Shown: in pieces, positions 42,891-51,977 of the stretch
Layout: the number at the start of each line of letters is the position of its first letter
Numbering within the stretch: position 1 is the stretch's first letter
Origin: Hortaea werneckii
Taxonomy: Eukaryota; Ascomycota; Dothideomycetes; Mycosphaerellales; Teratosphaeriaceae
NCBI GenBank assembly: GCA_037044905.1
Contig: JBAOKB010000170.1
Coordinates: 1-64,000, forward strand
Length of the DNA: 64,000 bases
Reading direction: 5' to 3'
The notes under the pieces: model-generated
Database searches by the model: none
What the model was told of the DNA's origin: nothing
What the model saw: the letters and a program-made list of their open reading frames with translations, nothing else
Program-made: the position numbers and the translations under genes

Positions 42891-44045
42891 TCAACCCTTA
42901 GCCGGCAAACTCGGCCCGAAAAGGTCCTCCCCTTCCTTCTTGTGCTTCTCCCTAGCCTCCTTCTTCTTCGCCTTCTTCTCATCCTCATCGTCATCGCTCC
43001 CCAACTTCGCCGCAAGGTGAGCCTTAACCAGATCCCTTGTAGAAGGATCGCGACAGCCTTCCAGCTTCTCCTCCAACTCCGCACGCTGTTCTTTGGAAAT
43101 GATCGTCTTCTCGTCGAAGCTCGCCAATAACTCAGCACAGGCGTGTATGACGGCGAGGATCTTCGGCCGCGCTTCAGACTCCATAGGGAGTTTCGTGCTC
43201 AGATAGAAATCCGTCAAGGGAGCATCGGCCAGGTACAAAGCCGCAAAAGTCATCTGTGAAGGGGTATAGAGGAACCAGACGTCCGTCAGGAGAGCCGGGC
43301 GATCCAAGACATTCCTCGCAGCAGCATACGCCGCATTGATCCGATCCACCACCTCCTTCGCCTCTAGCATCCCACTCTTCGAACCCTGTCTCCTCCACGC
43401 ACTCAAAGCGCCTTCCTGCAAACCCTGCAACCCACAAATCCCTTCCTGCAACTCCCTCGCTGCTCCCCTCCCATCTCCACTCCTGACCTCGCCATCCCCC
43501 ACCACCCCTTCGGCCAGATTCACCATCTCCATCAGCGCGCCCTTAAGCCCCCGATAAGGCTGGCGAACATCCAACGTAAACCTCAGTGCCTGCATGACCT
43601 TATACTCGGGAGCGAGAATGACATCGCGATCGGTGGCGATCTTGCGCGCGAAGTCCCCAAGCGGGTAATGCATGCCCTCGGTTTTACTGGCGAGCCAGAG
43701 CACGCTCTTGTAGATGTCCTTGGGCGGGTAGGTGAGACAGCTGTTGCTGAGGTAGAAGCGGCGGAGGTACTGGACCGCGGTGGCTTTGACGTTGATAGGG
43801 AAGGAGAAGTGGGCGGCGGTGGTGCGGAGTTGGTCGCAGTAGCGGGTGATGAGGAGGAGCTCTTCGGTCTCGGTCAGGCATTTCTCCGCCGGGATGTTTG
43901 AGGTGGTGGCGGCGCGGTGCAGGGCGAGGGAGTGGGTTTTGGAGCGGAGGGCGGCGAGGGTGGTGGGGGAGAAGGACCAAAGGCGGTACTGGGAGGAGGT
44001 CCGGTAGAGGTCGTCTTCTGTTAGTGTTTGGGTCATCATGAACAT
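42891..44045 (-). CDS. Cyclin H, TFIIH/CAK cyclin (Ccl1)
   Basis: Regulatory subunit of the CDK-activating kinase in TFIIH, which phosphorylates the RNA polymerase II C-terminal domain. Single exon, 384 residues; three nearby ATGs (44045, 44039, 44036) leave the exact start open. The N-terminus EDDLYRTSSQYRLWSFSP is the cyclin H/Ccl1 signature. The first cyclin box has YCDQLRTTAAHFSFPINVKATAVQYLRRFYLSNS and SVLWLASKTEG. The second includes LTDVWFLYTPSQMTFAALYLADAPLTDFYL. The tail is acidic then lysine-rich (DDDEDEKKAKKKEAREKHKKEG) and ends DLFGPSLPAKG. Between the boxes is a Gly/Gln insert with low-complexity codon use. Confidence 0.94.
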   Translation of the reverse strand: MFMMTQTLTEDDLYRTSSQYRLWSFSPTTLAALRSKTHSLALHRAATTSNIPAEKCLTETEELLLITRYCDQLRTTAAHFSFPINVKATAVQYLRRFYLSNSCLTYPPKDIYKSVLWLASKTEGMHYPLGDFARKIATDRDVILAPEYKVMQALRFTLDVRQPYRGLKGALMEMVNLAEGVVGDGEVRSGDGRGAARELQEGICGLQGLQEGALSAWRRQGSKSGMLEAKEVVDRINAAYAAARNVLDRPALLTDVWFLYTPSQMTFAALYLADAPLTDFYLSTKLPMESEARPKILAVIHACAELLASFDEKTIISKEQRAELEEKLEGCRDPSTRDLVKAHLAAKLGSDDDEDEKKAKKKEAREKHKKEGEDLFGPSLPAKG

Positions 44046-44465
44046 GTGACCGACCGCGCCGGATGGAGTGGTGCTGAATGCGGTCGGTGGTCAGAGGTAG
44101 AAGTGGACGTCGTGCACTAGCCAACTTCCAGGGTTGGTGGATGGAGCTCACTCGCAGCAGACGCGGGGCAAATGGGATGTGAGTCGCGAGAGTTACGCGC
44201 TAATCGTTTCACTACCTGCATGTATCCATTCAAACAGTGTTCAGTGCAAGGCCAAACACAGCAAGTCAGGAAATGTAGGCGAAGACCGGCAAAAGGAAAG
44301 GACTTCTGGTCGAGCTTGACGTTCAAACATTTCTCGTCGTCTATCTATCGTATCGCTATTGTGCTCGCGCCGGCACCTCAATTTTTCTATATTCCTGAAC
44401 GCATGCAAACCGGCTGCTCTGCAGCCTCTGTGGAAATATTGACCAAATGACCTTACCCCTGGACC
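44046..44465. other. Cyclin H promoter region
   Basis: About 420 nt between adenylosuccinate synthetase and cyclin H, both on the minus strand. No gene seen. Confidence 0.5.
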
Positions 44466-45827
44466 CTACCGCACGATCATACTCTCCTGGCCCGGCCCAG
44501 TTCCAATGTATTTGCACTTGACACCCGTGAATTCCTCAATGAATTCTATGTACTTCCTGGCGTTCACCGGCAGTTCCTCGTACTTCTTCAGACCGACAGT
44601 CTTGGACTTCCAACCTGGGAAGGTCTGGTAGATGACCTCCATGTTGTCCAACACGTGCAGGTCCGCAGGGAATGAAGCCAGCTTCTCGCCCTTATACCGG
44701 TACTCCGTCGCCACCTTGATTTCGTCAAAGTCGTCCAAAATATCGAGCTTCGTCAAGTTGAAGCAGTCGTACCAGTTGATCGTGTGCGAGAACTTAACCA
44801 GGACCAGATCTAACCAGCCGCAACGACGCTTCCGGCCGGTGGTTACACCGAATTCCTTCCCGACAGACTGCAGGCGTTCGCCAAAGTCGTTCAATTGCTC
44901 GCTTGGGAACGGACCACCGCCGACACGCGTGGTGTAGGCTTTCACCACACCAATCACCTCCTTCACCTTGCGCGGAGAAAGATGAAGACCGGTGAAGATA
45001 CCGCCAAGGCCAGTGTTGGAAGAGGTAACGTAGGGGTAAGTGCCATTGTCGATATCCAGCATGAGCGCGTTAGCGCCTTCGACCAGCATGCGCACATTGC
45101 CCTTGACCGCACTCTCGATAAGCGGAACCTGGTCGACAACGAACGGCTTGAGACGCTCACGGTAGTCATCGAAGCGCTTAAGCTCTTCCTCAACGTCATA
45201 GCTCAGGAGGTCACCATACCGCTTCTTATAACCATCCGCGAGGTGTCGGACCTTCTCGTCGAAGTACTCCTTGTTGAAGATATCCGCCACACGAACACCG
45301 GAACGGGTGGCCTTGGTGGAGTATGTAGGCCCAATACCCTTCCCGGTTGTGCCGATGGAGCCCTGGCCGAGTTCCACCTCCTCGAGACCATCCACCTTGG
45401 TGTGGAGATCGAGATCGACGTGGCAGCGATCCGAGAGCAGAATGCGGTCGTGGGTCGCAATGCCGTGATCCTCGAGCATTTTCAGCTCCTTGAAGAACCC
45501 AGGGACGTAAACTACACAGCCGGAACCGATCAAGCTCACACAGCCCTCGGTCAAAACGCCAGAAGCTATTCGGCGCATGTCAAGTCAGTTTCTCTATTTC
45601 AAGACCTTCTTGAAGTCTACGCTCTTGATGCTATCATTCTAAAGGGAAAGTGTTCTTGACTTACGCAGAATGTGCACATCAAATGTCGTTCCGCCCTTGA
45701 CAATGGTATGACCGGCATTGTGTCCACCCTGCGCACGGCAGCACAGCTGGATGTCTTCACTCAGAACATCGACAATCTTTCCTTTGCCTTCGTCACCCCA
45801 TTGCGCGCCCAGAACGATCGTGGCCAT
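44466..45827 (-). CDS. Adenylosuccinate synthetase
   Basis: First committed step from IMP to AMP: IMP + aspartate + GTP. Exons are 45665-45827 and 44466-45565, with an intron of 99 nt (45566-45664); 420 residues, normal length (yeast ADE12). The start MATIVLGAQWGDEGKGKIVDVLS includes the P-loop-like GDEGKGK and the catalytic aspartate; HNAGHTIV follows. The exon junction falls in HILPSGVLTEGCVSLIG. Other marks: GTTGKGIGPTYSTKATRSGVRVADI, MLVEGANALMLDIDNGTYPYVTSSNT, RVGGGPFPSEQ and TTGRKRRCGWLDLVL. The C-terminus YIGTGPGQESMIVR is typical. It lies 12 kb from the GARS gene and is not co-regulated in any visible way. Confidence 0.97.
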
Positions 45828-46616
45828 GATCGCAAAGAGGTAGTGGTGCTCGTTGAGCGTAGATCTGTATGAACGGCGGTGTTCTAGCGGAGAGACACAA
45901 CTATGGTGGTCGCTGTCGTCGTCGCTGGTGGTAGGGGTGGTGTGCCGATGGTGGCCGTAGTAGGCGGGTACGTATTGCTGCAGCGAGGGTCGCCATTGTA
46001 AAGGAGCATCTAAGTTTCAGTGAGTCTCTCGAACTTTTGTTTGGTGCAGCGGGCCACCGCCCCACCTTCCAAGATTCCCACACCCACTTCCGTCATCGGG
46101 GGCGATGGGATTGGGCAGGGGCGACCGCGGGGGAAATGGTGGGACATTTGGATGCCTGAGGTTTGTTGACCTCTCAGTCGCGCCTGCAGCGACCTCGGGA
46201 AGGAAGACATAAATGGGATCGAGGACCTATGTACATACATAGTAGCTAAGGTACAATCACATGAATTTAAAAACACAGTACTGAGCATTATGAAGATTAT
46301 TCAGTCAACGGAAACACCGCAATCAACCGACTCAGACGCAGAACAAGACGCCGCATATGTAGACAGGTATAAATCAAGGTACATGTGATTGTATGTGTCT
46401 ATCAAGATCTTGCTTTGCCCATATTCTCACACCTCCCTTGCCGTATCAGGTCACCGCATCGATGACTCCAGAACATGCATTGAACATCCCGCTTTATCTC
46501 TTGAGACATTGTTTCACGTATCAAATGTTTATAAAGAAAGGAGAATACTCCACTTTCTTACCTTCATTCCAACCTGACCCGTAAGAAACTCATCAAACCA
46601 CCTATCACTCCGCATC
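45828..46616. other. Intergenic region
   Basis: About 790 nt. No supported gene. A TATAAATC box-like sequence lies at about 46368, some 250 nt before the next start. Confidence 0.4.
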
Positions 46617-47393
46617 ATGTTTCTCTACCAGCACATCCGTCAAAAGCTACCCTGGAGCAATTCCTCTCCAGAATCCGCTAAGCAGAACCAAACCGGCTTC
46701 TGCAACGACAAGCCCTCGTATGCCGCAATCTTCAAACTGGACCTAGAGGATGCCGGCACCCCTCCAGCTCCCATCCACCCACCCTTTCACATCCACCCTC
46801 CAAAAACACAACCAGACCTGAGACTCGATGAAATCGCCACCATTCCACCACACACCGACCACAACCCACTCACGGAGCCCCACACCTCCGACCTCCGCTC
46901 CCCCTGCCAACCCTTCAAACGCCACCGCACCCGCCTCAAGAAATACTTCTCCTTCAAAGCCATCCACCCGGGCCAACTAAACCAACCGCACATCTCCGAC
47001 CGTAACAAGCTCGACCCTCACGCCCTGTGGTTTGTACCCCTCTACACGCTCGACGACCCCCGCTGTCCGGTGACGGTCCTGACGAAGCGGCTGATGTATG
47101 AGGAGGCCCAGTGGTTTCCCAAGCCGCCGCAGTACCATAAGAGTGTTCGGAAGCATTTCACGAAGCGGAGGGGAAAGGGGAAGAGAGGGGTTGGGAGGGG
47201 GGACAGGAAGGGATTGCTTTTTGGTGCGACGGCTGATGTGAAGGGGAGAGTTTGCGATTGTGTGAAGATGCTTGGGATGGATGGCCGTGGTATCGAGGTT
47301 GACAGGAGGATCTGGAGCTCTGATAGCATGTTGCTGTCGTCATTGCTGGAAGGTGGGGAGAGCACGGCGCTGAGCAGGAGTCTCTTTCGATGA
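46617..47393 (+). CDS. Orphan protein, 258 residues
   Basis: No family recognised. Single exon starting MFLYQHIRQKLPW. The first 100 residues are Pro/His-rich (PPAPIHPPFHIHPPKTQP). The centre, RLKKYFSFKAIHPGQ, ALWFVPLYTLDDPRCPVTVLTKRLMYEEAQWF, looks folded. A very basic stretch follows (KRRGKGKRGVGRGDRKG), then a short C-terminal region with two cysteines. Codon use flips from C-ending to G-ending at about 47060, as in verified genes nearby, which supports a real coding frame. The frame is open throughout, but coding status rests on composition only. Confidence 0.6.
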   Translation: MFLYQHIRQKLPWSNSSPESAKQNQTGFCNDKPSYAAIFKLDLEDAGTPPAPIHPPFHIHPPKTQPDLRLDEIATIPPHTDHNPLTEPHTSDLRSPCQPFKRHRTRLKKYFSFKAIHPGQLNQPHISDRNKLDPHALWFVPLYTLDDPRCPVTVLTKRLMYEEAQWFPKPPQYHKSVRKHFTKRRGKGKRGVGRGDRKGLLFGATADVKGRVCDCVKMLGMDGRGIEVDRRIWSSDSMLLSSLLEGGESTALSRSLFR

Positions 47394-47667
47394 TCTGCTG
47401 GTGAATCGAAGCAGGATCGGGCAGACTAGATTGTTGCTTGTTATTCATGTCTTCAGTTTGTCAACCCTAGTTAGAATGTTTGACGGGAGTGCCACTTTCA
47501 CGGACCGTAACAGGAGGAAACTCCAATCCAGAACCTCAGCCTTGAGGGTCTAACAGAATCCAATGCGAAACCCAATGCTTTTTGGTATTCATGGTATCGT
47601 CGAAAAAGCACTTTAAACAACGCCATATCTATACGTTACAGTGCCGATCCCTTCGAGAAGAAAGGAA

Positions 47668-48449
47668 TCACGCAGCGCTCGCACGAGAAGCTGCTGACGA
47701 CAGCCCCTCACGCATCTTCAGGTACGCCTCGCGGAAGACATTCTTGTCAGTCTCCTGACCGCGGTTCAGAGGCGTCCACTTAGGGTCCTCTTTGAAAAGC
47801 CGCATCGCCTTCGTGTACTGCGATAACATGTCAGCATGCACACTCTCATCTCTTTGCCAGAAACATCTTGGTCGTGTTCTCATTCACCGCCATCACCACA
47901 TGCTCAAAAGAAGTCAGAAGAGCGCAGGGGACTCACATTCTTCTCATCAGTAGTAAACCGATGATAAATCCCCGCCGGCATAATCATCAAATCGCCCTTC
48001 TCCAGCCGAATCCGCACCCAATCATCCTCCTGACCCCTCACATCAAAATAACCTCCGCCGCCGAGGATAAACCGGATCTCCTCATCTTCATGCAGATGCT
48101 CAGCGAAGAACGTCTTCACCTTCTCTTCATACCCGGGGAGCAAGTCCGGGGAGATCTCGACCTGGTCGCGGTTCTTGTAGTTGCGCTCGGAAGCGATGCG
48201 GTTGACGTTTTGCAGGTCGCCCGTCGATGCGTCGGAGGGGAACTCGTAGTGCGAGATGCCGAGGCTGGTGAGGTAGGCCGGGTCGACGTTGCGGCCGGAG
48301 TCATGGGGGAGGCGTTGGTCGCCGGGCATGTTGTCGTACCAGTATGCGCGCATGGCGGCGGCGGGAGTGGAGGAGAAGGCTCGTTGTGGTGTAGTGGTGG
48401 TTTGTTTGAGGGCTTGCGTTGGCAAGCGAAGCGCTTGGCGTGCGAACAT
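47668..48449 (-). CDS. Acireductone dioxygenase with a mitochondrial-type leader
   Basis: Methionine salvage enzyme that splits acireductone to the keto acid precursor of methionine and formate (yeast Adi1). Exons 47937-48449 and 47668-47817, intron 47818-47936 (119 nt), about 220 residues. The canonical ARD start would be MRAYWYDN at 48353, but the frame extends upstream: from 48449 it reads MFARQALRLPTQALKQ, then TPQRAFSSTP, which has the look of a mitochondrial presequence (Arg, Ala, Ser, Leu, no acids). A further ATG lies at 48497. Metal ligands are present: the H-x-H-x4-E of EHLHEDEEIRF and the last His in GIYHRFTTD. The exons join at TTDEKN-YTKAMRLFKEDPKWTPLNR, as expected. ARD is usually cytosolic. 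Confidence 0.93.
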
Positions 48450-48755
48450 TGTTGTTGAGTATGTATGGCAGTGGGAGCAATAGCTCGTGGATGTCAAGAT
48501 GTGAGTGGTCTTTGTTCAGCGTTGCCAAATAATCTGCATAACTTCCCCAAGAGGCCGACATGTGACGTGATTGCTGACATAAGTGAGCGCAAATGCGAAT
48601 GCGTTCCCGCAGATTGCGGTAATTATAAGATTTATCTCAACCGCCTCAGTCACGAACGCCCACAGGTTGCAGAAAACAGAGGATCCCGTCCGCTCTCCTG
48701 TACTTAAGCTGCAAACCGGCTGATTAGTATTAACGTGGGTGACCAGTTGAGAATC

Positions 48756-48809
48756 CCAGCTGTTGTTCGTTTTTTGCTTTTTTTAATCTCATTTTTGCCC
48801 TCTGCAGAA
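48756..48809 (+). repeat. 54-nt direct repeat, left copy
   Basis: CAGCTGTTGTTCGTTTTTTG opens a 54-nt stretch that ends ATTTTTGCCC-TCTGCAGAA. It matches 51634-51687 in the same orientation with a short divergent centre. It lies between the acireductone dioxygenase and SRPK genes. Its 3' end looks like a splice acceptor (pyrimidine tract, TGCAG). Confidence 0.75.
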
Positions 48810-48894
48810 CTGGGCAGCGGTCAGGGGGCTAATGATTCCGCTCCTTTTAGACCTGGAAACCGACGAGCCATTCACCACAATAGCCCCATCCCTT

Positions 48895-50371
48895 ATGAAG
48901 TCCATCGCAAATCTTGCGCACGTCCTTAGGAGACCTCGGGTGAGCTTTTCGCCGACCACGTCGAACTGCTTTACGGCGTCGTCCATAGACGGGCTCATTG
49001 AGGAAGAGACTCTCCCCCATTATCGGCCGGAGCTCTTTCATCCAACACGTCTTGGAGAAGTCATCAACAGCAGATACCAGATTGTTACGAAGCTGGGCTA
49101 TGGTACCAGTTCTACAGTGTGGTTGGCGCGGGATAACCAGAAGTACGTTCTGGCCGCACTTTCGAACACCGGATCTGTCCTCCCGTTGACTTTGACGTGA
49201 AGGTGGCCGTGGCAAGCGGACCAATGGGTAACTCTCAAGATCTTGTGTAGGAGTTCTGGTGTGGATATGGAACCTCCAAAGCAGAATTGGAAACATCGCG
49301 GAGCATCACTACAACGGACCCCAGCTGCGAAGGGCGGCGGTATCTAAGGACGGTGCTCGATTCATTCGAAGTAGCTGGATCAGATGGGACGCATCTGGGC
49401 TTGGTGTACGAACCAATGAGGGAGTCGCTCTCCAGATTTCAAAGACGCTTGCCCGAAGGGAAAATGCCTGGCTATTTCCTGAAGCCGCTGCTGACTATTG
49501 TTCTTACTGGTATTGATTATCTGCACGAAAAATGTCACATCATTCACACAGGTAACGTGGATCTCTCGACCTCACAGCCAGCCACATTCTGACAAAGCGA
49601 CGACAGATCTGAAACCGGACAATATATTACTCAGTATAGAAAGTCGCGCGGCCATTGACGAACTGGTGAAGCGAGAAATGGAAGAACCAAGTCCTTGCAA
49701 ACTAGAAGGGATTCGAGCTGTATACCCTTCTCGGAATTTTGGAGATCTGGAACACCCCCCTGGACCACCGAAAATCGCGGACTTCGGTTTGGCTGTGTCT
49801 GGTGATGTATCCTCCCCTCACACACACCCTATCCAGGCCGATCTTTTCCAAGCTCCCGAGGTAATCTTAGAGGCCGGTTGGACTTATAGTACTGACATAT
49901 GGAACCTTGGAGTTATGGTGAGGATCACCCTGGCAGGCATCTCTTGCAGTGAATACTGATGGACGAAAAGGTTTGGGATCTTGTCGAGAACGAGACACTC
50001 TTCGACGCCACCGACCCGGTTCGGGGCGCTTATAGCGCTGGACGACATCTCGAGGAGATGACCGGTTTCCTCGGTCCTCCCTCGAAGGATCTCCTACGAC
50101 GGGCAAAATTAGGCGCAAGTTACTTTACATCGGAAGGTGCGATTCTCTTTCCTTCCGCAGCGTGAAAGGTTGCTAATGTGGGACACAAGGGGAACTGCTT
50201 CGGAGCCACGGAAATGTTGCAGACGCTTTAAGTCTTGAGAACAGCTTAATGTCGTTTGTTGGTGAAGAGAAGACTTTGTTTCTAGCTTTTCTTCGGAAAA
50301 TGTTAAGGTGGGCGCCAGAAGAGCGGGCTTCAGCTCAGGAATTGCTAAGAGATCCTTGGCTTAATAGCTAG
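48895..50371 (+). CDS. SRPK-like Ser/Thr kinase with one frame break
   Basis: Fungal SRPK-type kinase, a group often expanded in filamentous ascomycetes; the substrate is unknown. Exons are 48895-49142, 49203-49551, 49607-49917, 49971-50136 and 50190-50371, separated by four introns of 53-60 nt with GT-AG ends. In order: EEETLPHYRPELFHPTRLGE, YQIVTKLGYGTSSTVWLARD (glycine loop), QWVTLKIL (ATP lysine), RTVLDSFEVAGSDGTH, DYLHEKCHIIHTDLKPDN (spliced at HT/D), KIADFGLAVSGD, APEVILEAGWTYSTDIWNLG, FLGPPSKDLL and APEERASAQELLRDPWL. Within 49251-49285 the frame changes; one missing base there would give 418 residues. A 23-nt GT-AG segment in the same place would also restore the frame but is too short for a fungal intron. 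The gene is otherwise intact. Confidence 0.8.
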
Positions 50372-50588
50372 GTAGTATATTGGCGATCTTTAAAGTGTGC
50401 CCGCTTAACGGGTACGTTGGTTCCTAGAGGGTCGCCGGAGGATGTAGCGGGATAGCAAGAGGGAGGGTACGACGCAGCTTGCCGCACGAGCTTAAGTAGG
50501 AATTACGGGAGGCCGTCTTAATCGACAACACCTTGCTAGCCTTGTACTCAAGTTCCGTTCATTTGGATCGAATTGGCTCAGATACCTT

Positions 50589-51431
50589 TTAGGCAGGTGG
50601 TGCGTCAAGCGGACGGCGCATGTCGTACCAAAGAGTTCCGGCTACTACACCGAGCGTGGGCGCTATCATCTGTATGACCTTGTTCAGCCAGAAAGAGGTG
50701 GTCACCTTCAGAAACAGACTCTCATACTGCTCCTCGCTCAGTCTTGAAAAGGTCTCGAACGCCGCCAGATCAAGCATCCACCGCCCTAAGATTCTGAGCC
50801 CCAGAAGTGCGAGCAAATTAAGCACTTGTACTCCTGCTAGTCGGAGACTTCCTTCGCCAAAGTAGCGAGGTCGATCGGAGCGCTTTGCAATGTTCCAGTC
50901 GATCGCTTTGGAGCTTAGATACATTAGGCAGCAGAGTGCCGCATGAAGGTCGAGAAAGAGAGCTTTTCCTGTTGTCGTTGCGTCCTTGTCGTCCGTAAAA
51001 TGGGTCATCAAGCTCAGATTCGCATCTGAAGCCGCTGCTGTCAGGGTCTGCACCAGATTGGCTGCAAAGCCTTGATATCGCTTTTTCGACGTCGCGTTCC
51101 GTGAAGTCGTTGCTGCCGTGCCGTCATGAGTGCTTTGTGATTTCTCCATTCCAGCGACTTGTAAGGTTTGATAATGACTCCCACTTATGAAGGATGCGAG
51201 CGCATGGGATGCGCAAAACCATGTCAGTGTTTTCATTGGCTCGACTGGTATCCAGATGATGAGCTTTGCAAAGAACGGCTCCGCGATGCCGTACAGTAAT
51301 GCAGAAGTCGTAATATCGAATCCTTGCGAGTCGCCTGTAGGTGATATGATCCATACATTGAACAAATGCAGGCATTCGTTGAGTGCTGCTATTGCCTTCA
51401 AGAGTAGAATGACAGGAGAAAAGGTGTCCAT
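50589..51431 (-). CDS. Integral membrane protein, unknown function
   Basis: No family recognised. I start at MDTFSPVILLLKAIAALNE (51431), which opens with a hydrophobic helix and gives 280 residues. The frame stays open to 51746, but the extra N-terminus is of low quality. There are several likely membrane helices: VILLLKAIAAL, ALLYGIAEPFFAKLIIWI, the LVQTL region, LDLHAALCCLMYLSSKAI, GVQVLNLLALLGLRIL and VIQMIAPTLGVVAGTLW. The middle loop (GMEKSQSTHDGTAATTSR) is polar. The size and helix number would suit a small fungal membrane protein. It is flanked on both sides by the 54-nt direct repeat. Confidence 0.6.
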   Translation of the reverse strand: MDTFSPVILLLKAIAALNECLHLFNVWIISPTGDSQGFDITTSALLYGIAEPFFAKLIIWIPVEPMKTLTWFCASHALASFISGSHYQTLQVAGMEKSQSTHDGTAATTSRNATSKKRYQGFAANLVQTLTAAASDANLSLMTHFTDDKDATTTGKALFLDLHAALCCLMYLSSKAIDWNIAKRSDRPRYFGEGSLRLAGVQVLNLLALLGLRILGRWMLDLAAFETFSRLSEEQYESLFLKVTTSFWLNKVIQMIAPTLGVVAGTLWYDMRRPLDAPPA

Positions 51432-51633
51432 CTCCAGTTCTGAATGGTAGAAAGCGATGACCCTCAAAGTGGAATTGTGATGATGACCACCTCCTGCAAC
51501 TGCTCGAGGAGATGTCGAGAGAAGATGATCAAGTCCAAGGTGGAAGGAGACTAAGGGAGAGTGAGACACGCAGGAAACGGTTATCCATGCAGGTGAGGTG
51601 AGGAGAACGTAGGCATGTGGGGCCGCGCTACCT

Positions 51634-51687
51634 CCAGCTGTTGTTCGTTTTTTGCTTCTTCTTCTCCCATTTTTGCCCTTTGCAGAA
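51634..51687 (+). repeat. 54-nt direct repeat, right copy
   Basis: Same orientation and length as 48756-48809. The first 22-23 nt are identical; the last 20 nt differ at about two positions. It lies upstream of the membrane-protein gene, about 200 nt before the adopted start. Confidence 0.75.
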
Positions 51688-51977
51688 GGTAGTGGACGAC
51701 AAATGGGAGGAACTTGGTCTGCTAAATTGGTGTATGGAGTCTTCATACATCTCCTATCTTACAGCGACAACAGCAAACATAGACCGCAGTCGCCAACTCA
51801 GAACAACGTTTGAAGACACCACCGCATGGCTTGGAAGCTATCTACCCTTTTGACCTCACCCAGAAACGCCTGCCGAGGACAATGTCAAACCCACGTTGAG
51901 AGCCATGAACGCTCTTTTCCCCAGCGCCTTGGCAAACAGAGAGCACCATCAAGCACCGTAAAGCACGTTCCCTCCTC

